From contig JAMWBK010000013.1 of assembly GCA_029953675.1 (NCBI GenBank), positions 744,001 to 808,000 of the forward strand: a DNA stretch of 64,000 bases, read 5' to 3'. Source of the stretch: Rhodosorus marinus. Lineage: Eukaryota > Rhodophyta > Stylonematophyceae > Stylonematales > Stylonemataceae. Positions 12,671 through 23,132 of this stretch are shown here, one piece after another (the stretch's first letter is position 1; the number at the start of each line of letters is the position of its first letter). Both the position numbers and the translations under genes were made by a program. A model generated the notes under the pieces. The model had not been told where the DNA came from, did no database searches, and worked only from the letters and a program-made list of their open reading frames with translations.

Positions 12671-12695
12671 CACCCCCCCCCACCCCTCCCCTCAC
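12671..12695 (-). promoter_or_regulatory. C-rich tract (G runs on the minus strand) upstream of the PPR exon
   Basis: CACCCCCCCCCACCCCTCCC on the plus strand lies about 90 bases upstream of the minus-strand PPR-type ATG. It matches the strand-specific G-tract pattern seen elsewhere. Confidence 0.3.
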
Positions 12696-12952
12696 ACACC
12701 CTTTAGAACAGATAGCAAAAATAAGTTCAACCTCAGAAGGGTGGTAAAACTACCTAAACCATTTTGAATTCGCTCCAAATACACCCAAAATTCAAATATT
12801 AAACCAAACTCAGCAATTGAAGCAAACTATATCCCCCCTTATATTCATTCGACATTCCTCGACTAACATAAAATCCCATCCCCCCCAATTTGACCAATCG
12901 GACAATATTGTATTTTGTATGTTTTTGTAAATAACAGCCTGTCTGTGGTTGA

Positions 12953-12965
12953 GGACAAACTGTCC
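12953..12965. repeat. Palindrome-like 13-mer GGACAAACTGTCC
   Basis: A one-base variant of the odd palindrome GGACAGACTGTCC, which also occurs at 56803-56815, with near copies at 56708-56719 and 52090-52102. All are intergenic. Function unknown. Confidence 0.5.
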
Positions 12966-13026
12966 TTAATATGAATTCCTTTTTCGAATGAGATACTTGC
13001 ACTGTTGATGCGGACAGGGAATCGCT

Positions 13027-13269
13027 GGGGGGAGGCGGGGAAAGTCCAAAGTAGGGAGGGATTGCGGAGTATAAAGAGGGGAAGGCTATTAGTTGAAGTG
13101 ATAGGATAGATAGGTATCTAGTATGAGATGATGTTGAAGATCCTGAGATAGTATGAGATGATGTTGAAGATCCTGAGAAAATTTGAGTTTTGTATGATCA
13201 AAAATCGGTGAAGTTTGGGAGGAGTTGTCTCTTTTTTTTGTTTGGAGGGGGGAGTGGGGGGGAGTGGGT
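13027..13269 (+). promoter_or_regulatory. G-tract region upstream of VPS37
   Basis: G runs at 13027-13040 and 13244-13269 (GGAGGGGGGAGTGGGGGG) end a few bases before the VPS37 ATG, on its coding strand. A short tandem copy (GTATGAGATGATGTTGAAGA) lies at about 13121-13170. Confidence 0.4.
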
Positions 13270-13275
13270 TGTAGT

Positions 13276-14246
13276 ATGTGGTCTGTAAAAGGTAACGCCT
13301 TCGTTGGAGGGATGCCTTATGCTGGTGGAGCACCTGCTCCAGGCGGTGCTCCACCTGGAAACGCGGGTGTTGGGAATGGGCCTGGGGGACTTCCTAGTTT
13401 GCCGCCTATACCGACAGCTTTTCCGGAGCTTGAGAAGATGTCAATTGGAGAACTTGAGGTAGGATAGGACGTTGGTATTCATCCATTGTAGGCCAAGACC
13501 TGGCGCTTATGGAAGAATTTGTGCCTTGATGTTGCAGGTCTTGTGGTCAAGCGAAGAAGCACTTGCTAAATTTGTAAATGAACATGAGCATCGGCGGTAA
13601 GTTTATTTCAGCTTTGGTCGCAACCGGTACCTTGCTTGAGTTACGCCCACGTTAATGCGTTGAATTCCATCATAGACGCATGAGACCTATCTTAACAGCT
13701 CTTGACTTGCATGATTATCGCCCTTCTGCAAGGCCCACGCTGAAAATCCTGCTCTTCTCTCTGCGTGTTGCAACAGGGCGGTGACAAGTATTCTGGATGG
13801 TCTTAGCAAGGAGATTGAAGATTTGACTAAGAGCAATGAAGCCAAGCTGAACGAAGCCCATTCGTCGCAGAGTCAGGAAGAGGCCGAAAAGGAAAAACAA
13901 CTCGAGGAAGATCTAAAGAGACAAATACAGAAGAAACAAGAGGAGAAGTAAGGTTGTCCGTGAACCAGCTCACTTGGGATGGACGTAGGGCGGCTCGATT
14001 TCTAACAGCTGTGTGCTTGTTGCTGTTCTCAGGGACCGCTTATGGGAATTCAACTCTCCGAGTGCCATCCATGAACGACTACATGTAGCACGTGCGAGCT
14101 CTGTGGAGACCTCGGAGAAGTTAAAGGAGCAATTCTTAAGGAAGGAGCTCGAGCTCGCGGAGTTCATCAGGCTGTATACCATGGAGCAAAAACGAGTCCA
14201 CCAAATCACAGCTCTCATTGAGGACATTGCACCGCACTTGCACTGA
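13276..14246 (+). CDS. VPS37: ESCRT-I subunit VPS37 (Mod(r) domain)
   Basis: Four exons: 13276-13458, 13538-13596, 13777-13947 and 14033-14246. They give 208 aa, and all phases are consistent. A Gly/Pro-rich N terminus (residues about 10-40) is followed by FPELEKMSIGELEVLWSSEE, the start of the Mod(r) domain. A charged coiled-coil (EEAEKEKQLEEDLKRQIQKK) and the C-terminal SSVETSEKLKEQF...FIRLYTMEQKRVHQ helix pair typical of VPS37 come next. VPS37 joins TSG101/VPS23 and VPS28 in ESCRT-I, which sorts ubiquitylated cargo at endosomes. ESCRT-II SNF8 lies about 40 kb away in the same window. Confidence 0.92.
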
Positions 14247-14494
14247 GAGAGAAAGGAGCTGGGCCCTAACTAAGTTAATAGTAACTCTCACTTTGTTCTG
14301 GATCAAATCTACCAAAACCAACAAACTCGTATCACTTTTGGACCTCAATTGAGCTGAACTGAAAAAAGCTTCCACGTGACTTAACCTCTTCAACCCACAA
14401 CACCAAATGGCGCATCGCTTTCAATCGTGCTGGTCAAAACCAATACCAAGCTTCACATGTGCCCGCGTGACTTCCGTCGTTATGTTCATCTATC

Positions 14495-15382
14495 TTAAGA
14501 TCTGTCATCCTTAGCCTCGTCTCCGTCTGGTCCAGCTGTACGCTCTTCTACTTCATCATCAGTCGCCTCCTGGCCTACTCTGTCTGCTTGTTCCTTCGTC
14601 GGATCATGCTCATCTTCAAGGTTGGCTGGATCCTGATCCTGAGGATGTTCTGAACAGTGCTTTTCGTATTCACGGGAACTCAGCAGTTTGGATGTTGCTG
14701 ACTCATCGTCAAGCTGCGATATTCAAGGTATTTGGGGATATCTTTTTAGTACTCAAGATCCTGAAGGGCGACCAGTGTTTGGGTCTCCGACGAACCTTCA
14801 ATGTGACAAGCCAGCCGTCTCCGTAAGGTTGCTCGGAAAGGACAGCGGGATTAAGCACAGCATCTGAATTTGTTGCCAAGAGAGACCCAGGCACTGGACA
14901 TGGTACCATGGTTGAGCCCTGGAAAAAGCAGAGCTTGTTGTAAAAAGAGGTGTTCTTGAAGGCAGACTCGGGAAAGAACTTCGTGGGCGGAAGCGAACCG
15001 TGTCAGTTGAAACGTAGGCTAGTTCGTCGCCAGCACAAAAGTAGGAACTCACGGGTGAAGGGTCGATTTGGACGATTTCTTTTCCTTGGTTTCTCAGGAA
15101 GTGGTGGGATACTCCGATACGAACGGTCAGAGGATCCTCGTGCTTAATCCAGCAATGGGATTTCGCGTACACTCGATCAGAAGGACAAATCATCCCATCG
15201 AACGCCCGCCTGAAACGCTCAGCAGCGGTTTCCTCCGTACTCTCCTCCACCTCCTCTGCTCCATCCTGCCTGCTCGACCCAGTCACATCGCTGCTAGACC
15301 TCCTTCCCGCCCCAACCCAGGCGCCAGATCGAACTACAAAACCTCGAGGAGATAGTATCCCCACGAACCTCGACCGAAGCAT
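14495..15382 (-). CDS. Glycine cleavage H-protein-like, lipoyl lysine absent
   Basis: Three exons on the minus strand: 15382-14999, 14918-14796 and 14713-14495, giving 241 aa. The 80- and 82-nt introns have the unusual donors GTTCGC and GTTCGT, and the second contains TACTAA as a likely branch site. A Ser/Arg-rich presequence-like N terminus (about 1-60) leads into RVYAKSHCWIKHED, then KEIVQIDPSP, CAGDELAYVSTDT, GSTMVPCPVPGSLLATN and EQPYGDGWLVTLK. After the second splice come SKLLSSREYEKHCSEH and an acidic tail. The order and spacing match GcvH (YTxxHEW, DIVxVELP, AGExFAVIESVKA, APVSGxVxxxN, PYGxGWL, LLxxxeYe). In real H proteins the lipoate is on the Lys of ESVKA. Here that position is Thr in STDT and no Lys is near, so the protein should not carry lipoate. 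Assignment to the H-like fold is good; function is unknown. Confidence 0.8.
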
Positions 15383-15885
15383 GGCTGCCTAAACTTTCTC
15401 TTTCGCTCCTATGTACATCCTTCCAAAATCCTTCTGAAAGGCTGGCTCCGATACCTCTAAATCTCTCCTCACCTCTCCCAATAACCCCTACTCCTACCTT
15501 TTCCGCCAAAAACCTTGGTTTCAGTGCCTCGCTGGGATTCCAACACTTCGGTGGGGTGTTTTAGCGTTTCGTCAAGGAAAGCAAATGCGGAAGCTGGTCA
15601 GCAGGTTAGAAACTGATAAATCCTGCAAAAGTATAATGCTCGGAGGAGGCGGCTGTTTTGGGTGCGGTTGTCAGTAGTTTTTTTAGAGGATGTATTGCCC
15701 GGATAGATTTACAAAGTTCTATTCTCTTCTTTAGTTGTGACGAGAAACCTAGTGTACAAACCCTGATCCATTCAAAAGGCTATGCATTCTCAGGATATGA
15801 TAAGGAGACAACCATGGAGAATGAGAGGAGAGGAGATAGAAAGCTTCTTCTGGGCGAGCGTTGTCATCGTTCCAGGGTCTGCTCC
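15383..15885. other. Region between the H-like gene and the PP2A B'' gene
   Basis: No gene seen. The first 150 bases are pyrimidine-rich on the plus strand, consistent with the promoter of the minus-strand H-like gene. Confidence 0.4.
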
Positions 15886-17837
15886 TCACAAGTGCTTCGT
15901 CGGCTTTTTGTGGAACTTTTCCAGGTCCGCATCTCCGACAGAGCCGCTTATATCCGCAACATCCACGGCTTCATTTACGAGTAACAGTGATCGAATGACA
16001 AAGCTTCGAACCCTCAGGCTGCTCAGGATAATCTCCCGCCGATTCAAGGCCAATTCCTCCCCTTGCTCAGGATCGAGTGCTTGCACCTGATCGCGAAGCT
16101 GCGCCCAGTACGAGTCAAAGTCCATCATCTGTACTCTCCTACGAAACAGTATTCTCTTCTTCTCCTTGAAAATAGTCAATGCATCTTCCATGGAAACCTT
16201 CCCATTCATATCCGCGTCAATTATAGGAAGCAAATACTCGGATGAGTGCAAGCCGTAAGGATCTCCAACGGACATGAGAAATTGAGTGAACTGGAAGACG
16301 TCCATTTCCTTTCCGTTGCAGTATCTAGCAAACACCAAATCCATGCATAACGGAGTTAACAATCCTCGCTCGGCACTGTACATAGTCAAATCCTTCAGAG
16401 TTAGTGGTTTTGCCGATGTGGATGAGCCACCAGCGGCAATCGAAAATTCACGTCGCACCCGCTCGAGGTACTCAAGTTTTAGACCCTCCAAAAGGCCCTC
16501 ATTTCTTCCCCTCTCCACACGCAATAGCGCCTTACATAATCCAGCCCTTTTCAGCTCGCGTAGCACGAAAGTTCTCCGACCAGCATGTATTCCAAAGGCC
16601 ACTACAGCGGTTCCAATCTTCGCGTAGGTGCCGATATAGCTCTTCGGAAGCTTTTTGTCCTGACGTTTTGACCGGAACAGTTCCGACAAAAAGACGGAAA
16701 TAATCGCTTCCAAAGCCCTCACATGGACAGCTCGATCCTTTGGCTTTCGAAGAACATTAAATAAGCGGGATTCTGGGTCCCAGCCGATCAGTTGTTCCTT
16801 GTAAAATTTGGTAAACTGCGCGAAACTGACAGAGGCCTCTCCACTGGTCGCACGCGGGGTCCTTCTCCCGTTCTTGGCCTGTCTCATATTGTCGTACGAG
16901 TTTACCGCAATGTACAGAGCCTGCGCCGAACACAACGGAATTCCACATAAATAAGCCAACCTTCGAAAATTTTGTGCCCCCACGCTGCCGTTACTACGAT
17001 CAAACATTGCCAGTATTGCAGTTCGTTCCCTCTTCTGAGCGGTATCTTTCACAACAAAACAGAAGGGCAGGCTTAGCACGCATGAAACTGAGCTTTCAGA
17101 TACTATAGGAGTGCGTCTTACCCTCCAATCCGACAGGCTTTCGCACGGACGGAATTTTCAAGTCGGATATGTCCTTGACCTTCTTCGCTACAGCACTGTC
17201 GGACTGCTCAGAGGAAGACTTTTTGTCCGGTTCGGGGCGACTGGTAGGTCCCACCGGCCGAGGGGCAGGTTTAGTTCGATACTGTCCGGGGTGAAGCCCT
17301 GAAGTCTGTGGCGCCCGTTCCCTAACCGCGTGATCTTTCACGTAGGATGAAGCACTTCCGGAGCCCTCCAGTTGAGCCAGGTTACGATGAGGTTGGACAT
17401 CCATTTTGGTCATGTTTCCGAGAAGGGCTGCAAAAATCTGTATTTTGCCAAACCAGTAAAATCCGCCCACGTTTACGTTTAAGTCCGGTTAACCTTGGAT
17501 GTATAGATGGCTGACCCGAATGAACCCAAAATGAAGCCGAAGAAATCTCACCTCGATTCGTTCAGTAACGGAGAGTTTCTGGGCAGAGGCCGTATCAGGT
17601 GCAGCGACTCTGACGGCCGCTTCATCCGCCTCCCTCTCCTCGCGTTCCGTCTGCATACCGACCACAGCCGGGGTAGACGGATCGGCTCCATCACCTCCGT
17701 CATAGTCACTGTCCTCATCTATTCGCAGGGAGTACCCGGGCGATACCGGGGACTTCCGAGCCCCATCGGAGTCGGAAGCGCCCGAGAACTCCCCCTCCCC
17801 TAATCCACTATCACTCGCCACTTCAACGAGGAGATAG
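15886..17837 (-). CDS. PP2A B''-type (PR72/PR70-like) regulatory subunit, N terminus unresolved
   Basis: Three exons are placed: 17837-17552, 17437-17122 and 17045-15886. The 114-nt intron is phase 0 and the 76-nt intron phase 1. A further 5' exon is likely, because 17837 follows a good TGCAG acceptor and starts in mid-codon. The acidic/basic N-terminal part is low complexity. The body has SRLFNVLRKPKDRAVHVRAL, FVLRELKRAGLCKALLRVE, KEMDVFQFTQFLMSVGDP and LLPIIDADMNGKVSMEDAL. This succession matches the PR72/PR70 core: EF-hand-like domain 1, linker, EF-hand 2 (LDLDGDGVLSMYEL in human), and the terminal QV..LDP..G domain. B'' subunits direct PP2A to substrates under calcium control. The EF loop here (DADMNGKVSMED) keeps most ligand positions. 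A TON2/FASS-type member is the alternative. Confidence 0.75.
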
Positions 17838-19771
17838 CTGCACAAAAACAGGGCAACCACATGGGATCAAACAATCCAAAAACTATACACTCACAGATAA
17901 TCCACCCATCACCAATCCAACACCACCAAAGAACACACAACGCGTTCTCACCAAAATCCAACCCTCAATCAACTTTTCATACATAAGAAAAAGTACAGAA
18001 AAGAAAGCAAAACGCCTCCCTTCCCCCCCCCTCCGCCTTCCTACCTCATCCCGAATATAATCCAATCGTCAACTCATCAAACCCTCAAAACTACTTCCTA
18101 CTCCTCCCAAACATTACTTCTTCCTATATACATCCTTACGGAATAATCTTCCCCTCGCCTTCCCCCAAACCAACCCCCAACCCCCCCCACCCACCACCCC
18201 TCCACCTCCTCTCCTACCCTCCTCCTTCACCGCCAGTCTTCAGTCTCGCTCTCTCTATTAATGCCAAGGTGTCTGTTTTCGTCCTTCCTTTCCTGCTTTC
18301 ACTAAGGAAAACCTTAACTCTCGCCAACTCCAAAAAGCTCACCTTGTAGGTCAATCTTCAACCTCACTTTTTTTATTTACATAAAATCGATGTTAAATTA
18401 ATATATTTCATGGACAAAAACATGGCCAAATGTTCCCCAATTTTATTTTTTTTTTGCTTACCTTTTTTTTTTGGTAGATTTCCAAATGGCTTTTCAAACA
18501 AGAGTCTATTTAAAGGGGTAGAGCAGATTGCACGTACAAAAGTATTTCCATAACGCGACGGGATATATAGATTTGTGAATTGTTTTTTAGTAAAACCAGA
18601 AGGATAAATGTCAACTTTGATTCATATTTTAAGGGGTAGTGTTTGCTGTTCTTGTCTTGCTCTCCTCTCCTTTTCAGCGGGGGGGGTGGGGAACAAGTTG
18701 TCCAGAAGTCTGCCTCGCATCGCCCCTAGCTGGATGTTTCTGATTCTATATTATGATTTAAATTTTTCTAAAGCATTCAATTTTAGGAAGTAAAAAGATT
18801 AATAAGCACAAAACTAGATATGATGTTCCAAACTTTCTCACATATGAAAGCCGACCCAGGGGGTGTGGCTCAATCGAGATATTTTTGTGTTCACCGAAGA
18901 TTTACAATTGTAGCCTGAACATAGAGTTATTTGTTTCTAAAAAAATATTATCAATTTTTGACCATGTGTACTATGTTTGTACGAACAAGATATCGGTGTT
19001 GTGTTGGCATTATCTAAGCAAATTGACTCCAAAATTTAAGAAGACGCCTTTTTTTCTTTTCTATTGTGGAGAGCCGTTTTGAGGTCTCGCCAGGGAGCGG
19101 TTGCTCACTTGCTCTTCAGAAAGCTAGAATGAAAGCGACATGAAGCGGGACTAGCTTTTTCAGGCCAGTTAACTCTTCGGGCAGTAAACATGCCCGAAGA
19201 CTGTACTCCATGCGCCCTTGGATGCGTATGCAATAGCCCGTTAGCCTTCGCCAATCCACTGAGCGGAGGAAGCAGTTCGGTATAGAAGATCCTTAATCCA
19301 TGTGCATCAATCCGGACTTACGAGCTGCCGAGTACGGCATTCATCTATCAGAAATCCTGAATTTCGCCCACTCTCACTGCCAACCCTTCTCAAGTTCTGA
19401 TGCTTGAGTGCCAACGCCACATGCTACGATATTGGGGGCCGAAGGTATTGGGACTACGCTCCTACCCTTCGTCGGACACATTGCACACGCCGACCCCTTC
19501 GCACACTCCAGATTGCCCACAACTTGAAGAGGAAGGTACTCCAGTCGTCTGCTTCCTTCCCAACGTTGTCAAGGCTCGCCAAGTCCACGTCTGGTGACAG
19601 CTACTTGGCGACCAAGATCGGGAAAGTGTGGCGATGATCGGGGACCTTGAGAAAAGATTCGGAAATCGTTGAGACACGAGAAGAGGTCTCCGATGCTTCT
19701 GAAGGGATTAGACCCTGCTCGATTACTCTCGTGAACGTTATTCTTGTTGTACTTTGTTCGGCTCCTGCAAA
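17838..19771. other. Divergent intergenic region with C-rich block and possible retroelement debris
   Basis: 18001-18215 is C/T-rich on the plus strand with C runs at 18023-18031 and 18151-18210, upstream of the minus-strand PP2A gene. 18360-19080 is AT-rich. Around 19400-19640, fragments in shifting frames (KVLGLRSYP, then FVGHIAHADPF) faintly recall the RT/RNase H junction of Ty3/gypsy elements, but this is too weak to call. Confidence 0.4.
18023..18210 (-). promoter_or_regulatory. C-rich block upstream of the PP2A B'' gene
   Basis: Long C runs on the plus strand are G runs on the PP2A coding strand. This is the same placement and polarity as at other minus-strand genes. Confidence 0.35.
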
Positions 19772-20705
19772 ATGAGTTTTGTTGGAGGCGGCGTGTCATC
19801 ACAATTGAGTGTTACTGACAGCTACTTGGAGACGACTGCCAAGAGAGAAGGGGAGCACATTGGAGTTCTAGTGTTGTATGGTAAGAGCTTGACCTTGGAG
19901 GTTTCTGAAAGAAAGAGAGTTGGAAAACGCTTTTGTTAACTGCATGAGGCATCGCCTGTTCTTTTTGTGTTCGTTTGTTTTGCGCGCTTAGATGGGTCAA
20001 TCCCTCAGATGAAGGCGATGGCAGATGCTGCCAAGCGAGGAATAGAGAGCGTCACTGGAATAACAGCTGAGATATATAGACTTCCGCATGATCCGGCGTC
20101 GGATAAAACTGTAATTTCGTCTGTTTTTGATGATCAAACTTTGGAGAAGAATCTCTACCACAAACTCGAGCGCGCAAACGGAGTGCTTTTTGGGATTCCT
20201 GGGCAATGTGGACTCCCTCCTGCAGCTGTGAAGAAGTTTTTCGACAGCTTAGGAGATCGAAAAGCTATCGGTATGGATCAAAACCTTTCCGTTCAAAAGC
20301 CCAAAGTCTGTCATCTCCTTGAGAGAGAAAGAGAGAGAGAGAGAGAGGCATTCTGAGCTGAATGGATTTGGCATGTTCATATTTGTTTTTCTGTTTCCCT
20401 TAGGACCTTTGAATGGAAAACTAGCGGGCGTCTTCACGTCTTCCCCTTTGCAGGGTGCTGGACAAGAAACCACGATCTTAACGACGATAACTCAGCTGGC
20501 ATCATTAGGAATGATTTTCGTTCCCACGGGTTATGGTTTCGGCCCGGCCATGTTTGACCTATCGGAACTCCACGGCGGTTCACCATTCGGAGCTGGAGTC
20601 ATTACTGGACCCGATAACAAGAGAGACCCGTCCCCGCAGGAACTAGAATATGCACAGTACCAAGGATGTTACTTCGGACTCATGGCCAAGAGGGTTGAAA
20701 TATAA
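19772..20705 (+). CDS. WrbA-type NAD(P)H:quinone oxidoreductase
   Basis: Three exons: 19772-19880, 19992-20270 and 20404-20705. Both introns are phase 1 and the product is 229 aa. The fold starts HIGVLVLYDGS (the flavodoxin-like FMN loop, where WrbA has VLVLYYSMYGH). It continues with GVLFGIPGQCGLPPAAVKKF, LNGKLAGVFTSSPLQGAGQE and LASLGMIFVPTGYGFG, and ends ELEYAQYQGCYFGLMAKR; all of these fit WrbA. The enzyme reduces quinones by two electrons with FMN. A 35-residue N-terminal extension precedes the fold. The phosphate-binding loop (GSIPQMKAMADAA) is shorter and more divergent than the canonical one. Confidence 0.88.
20321..20347. repeat. GA-rich microsatellite inside WrbA intron 2
   Basis: An imperfect (GA)n run lies in the second intron of the quinone reductase gene. 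Confidence 0.8.
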
Positions 20706-21528
20706 GATGATAAAATGAAAACTTTTCTGTCAGTATGGAAAAGGCTGACCTTAGTCTACATTGCTATTCCATACGGATTCGTCAATGAGTGACCGTCTGA
20801 GGTGACGACTCCAAGTACCAAGTGGTTCCCACGTGGAATGAAGGAACGGCTTACATCCGGACAAGCTTGAAATCATCCTCCTCTCTTCATCGAGATGAAG
20901 ACAACAGCTTTCCAACGGAAGCGAGTTAGGATGACCTCCACCCGATCCACTACCGATCCACTCCGCGCGTAGTCAAGTTAGGCTTTTCGATTCAGGTTTC
21001 AGTTTAGACTATGCGGCTGGGTCTATGTCTCTTCGCTTCCTACCTGTTTCCAAGTCTTGAATCAGTTCCCCCTTCTCTAACAGAGGAGCCCCTTACTCGT
21101 CCTGTTTCGTTCGTTTCGTGTCTGGAGGGCAAGTGTTGGCGAAGAGGATGCGCTCAAGATGCTGACCATTAGGCTGGCTATGGTGATCGATCTTCGATGA
21201 GATTCAGTTGTATGAGCGCGCGTTCGTCTTATCTAGATGGAAATCCGTTTAGAGAGTTTGTTCTCACTCTGATTCGATCCCTGTGTTTGAGAGCTGTTCT
21301 CACACTGATTCGATCCCTGTGTTCGAGAGCTGAAGACTTGGAATGAGCCTTCATCGAAGATATGAAAAGAGCTCGGTGGGATCCTAAGGAGGAAGATCGG
21401 TTTCGTGAGCTTTTGCAATATCCCGCCGTTTGAGGGAGTTTGCGGTTTATCTCTTGGGTTCGTGTTCGTCACCTTTTGAAGCGTTCGTTCAGGATTCCTT
21501 TTTGGACGAGCGCGACAATTGCGAAGGT
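20706..21528. other. Intergenic region before the DUF1415 gene
   Basis: No gene recognised. It contains the 36-bp tandem duplication at 21259-21330. Confidence 0.4.
21259..21330. repeat. 36-bp tandem duplication
   Basis: Units 21259-21294 and 21295-21330 (each with TGATTCGATCCCTGTGTT) differ at two positions by eye. Confidence 0.8.
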
Positions 21529-22179
21529 ATGACAGTAGCGGGTTTTGTTGTTGGGAACTGCTATTCATCTTTGTCAGGGCGACGAGTTCGTACGCTGAAA
21601 TGTGAAGTGAGAGGAGGTAGTGCGAGCGATGAGGTTGTTGTTAGAAAGCTTCAAGGATGGGCGCAAAATGTTGTTGTGGAGCTGAATTTGTGTCCGTTTG
21701 CTCAGCCGGTGGTGAGGGACGACAAAGTCAGGTATTTCGTTTCTCATGGGAAGGATCCAGTGGAAGTAATGAACGAGGTAATACGTGAAGCAGAGTACCT
21801 TTGCGAAAGAGAATGTGAGGAAGTCGCTACGACGGTGGTTGGGATTCCAGACTGTATGGGTCGCTTCGATGAGTTTCATCAGTTCGCGACGGCGCTCGAG
21901 GAAATGTTTGAAGGAGACCCACGGTTTCAGGATAGTGTTTTGCCAGCATGGTTCCACCCGCTCGCCCAGTGGGATGGAACCGATGACGATGATCCTGTCA
22001 ACTACGACAAACGGGCACCGTACCCGGTAATCAACCTCCTCCGTGCTGAGGAGGTTGATGCAGTCGTCAACTCCGGAGCAACCCAGGGTATTCTCGACCA
22101 CAACAGCACCGTTCTTATCGAGAAGGGAATCCATAGGCTGAGAGAACTGTACGCTGATCTTGACGCCATGGGCCGATAA
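21529..22179 (+). CDS. DUF1415 family protein
   Basis: Intronless, 216 aa from the first ATG. The frame is open further upstream to 21430 but without an ATG. Motifs are ELNLCPFAQPVV (the LNLCPFA signature), FHQFATALEE, AWFHPLAQWDG and KRAPYPVINLLR, in the order seen in bacterial DUF1415 proteins of about 190 aa. The function of the family is unknown. The first 45 residues (MTVAGFVVGNCYSSLSGRRV...) are Ser/Arg-rich and could target an organelle. GTATGA overlapping this ATG could instead be a donor paired with TTTGTCAG near 21578, which would move the true start upstream; no supporting first exon was found. Confidence 0.85.
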   Translation: MTVAGFVVGNCYSSLSGRRVRTLKCEVRGGSASDEVVVRKLQGWAQNVVVELNLCPFAQPVVRDDKVRYFVSHGKDPVEVMNEVIREAEYLCERECEEVATTVVGIPDCMGRFDEFHQFATALEEMFEGDPRFQDSVLPAWFHPLAQWDGTDDDDPVNYDKRAPYPVINLLRAEEVDAVVNSGATQGILDHNSTVLIEKGIHRLRELYADLDAMGR

Positions 22180-22289
22180 CCTGTTGCCTACATCTACTTC
22201 GGAAACCAGCGCCTCTTTTCATTTCTACTTTCAGCTTTCGGAAAGAACCGAACAACGTCAACAGCGGGCGGTTCGTCTTCGCCATAGCG

Positions 22290-22461
22290 CGCAAACCCTC
22301 CCGAGGAACCGCTCGGACCATTATAGAATAGCCGATGGTCCCTCCGGGGCAAGCTAGAATATCTGATGGTCTTTTTGGCCCAAATGGAGAGAAAAGGCCG
22401 ATGCTCTAGCGAAGTGAAGGAATACCAAGCTGTGGTACAGGACAAGAAGAACGCTCGCTTG
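22290..22461. repeat. Dispersed repeat, copy 1
   Basis: The segment from GCAAACC through CGCTTG recurs at 22708-22879 at exactly 418 bp offset, with scattered substitutions and no visible gaps. Confidence 0.8.
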
Positions 22462-22707
22462 TTCCAGCGATGAGGCGAAAAGCGTTGTTCGCAACTTGCG
22501 GCGCTCTACAAGCCTGTTTAACTGACTGATTGTAGAAGAACATCAACAACCACTGGAGGAACGAAAACTCTCCTCACCATCGGATCCCTCTTGACAAGCG
22601 CTATGTCTATACAGTTACAGTAAGAGCCCGCGACCTAGACCAATGAGGTCCCCGAGATGCATAAACAGATAACCTAACAGACCACGAGTCTCGCCCAACG
22701 AACAAAC

Positions 22708-22879
22708 AGCAAACCTTCTTGAGGAACCGCTCGGACCATTCGAGAATGGCCGATGGTCCGTCCGGGCCAAGCTAGCGTATCTGATCGTCTTTTTGGCCCG
22801 AATGGAGAGAAAAGGCCGATTCTCCAGAAGAGTGAAGGAATATCAAGCTGTGGTACAGGAGAAGAAGATCGTTCGCTTG
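22708..22879. repeat. Dispersed repeat, copy 2
   Basis: Direct repeat of 22290-22461. This copy keeps a longer open frame (MERKGRFSRRVKEYQAVVQE), while copy 1 is interrupted by a stop. Confidence 0.8.
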
Positions 22880-23132
22880 AAACAAACAGCTTGGGATCTC
22901 TCCTTTCTCAGAGCAGAGCCTCCAGATGATATGTTTGGTCCTCTGCATATGCAATCGACCGATGCTCAGCGGTGCAGACAAAACTTTTTTCTCGGCCCTG
23001 GCTTTTACGGAGCAGAACGGACGCTCTCGTGAGCCCCTCGTCGAACATAGCCAAAGCGGGCATCCACGCGCATTTCCCTTCGACACTAAAATGCCTTTCG
23101 CCCTTGTTGATTACGAAATTGAACCGTAGTGA

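Larger units (their letters stand above)
22180..23132. other. Region holding a 172-bp direct duplication
   Basis: Contains two copies of a segment 418 bp apart. An open frame runs through the second copy on the plus strand (about 22793-23032), but no family is recognised. Confidence 0.4.

Noticed and set aside
14709-14918. H-like gene ending at the TGA at 14709
   Set aside because: Splicing at 14714-14795 removes a stretch without homology, contains a TACTAA branch-like site, and restores the C-terminal LL..REYEK helix of H proteins.
19400-19640. Possible Ty3/gypsy RT/RNase H remnant
   Set aside because: Only short, frame-shifting resemblances; no YXDD or RNase H catalytic residues could be seen.
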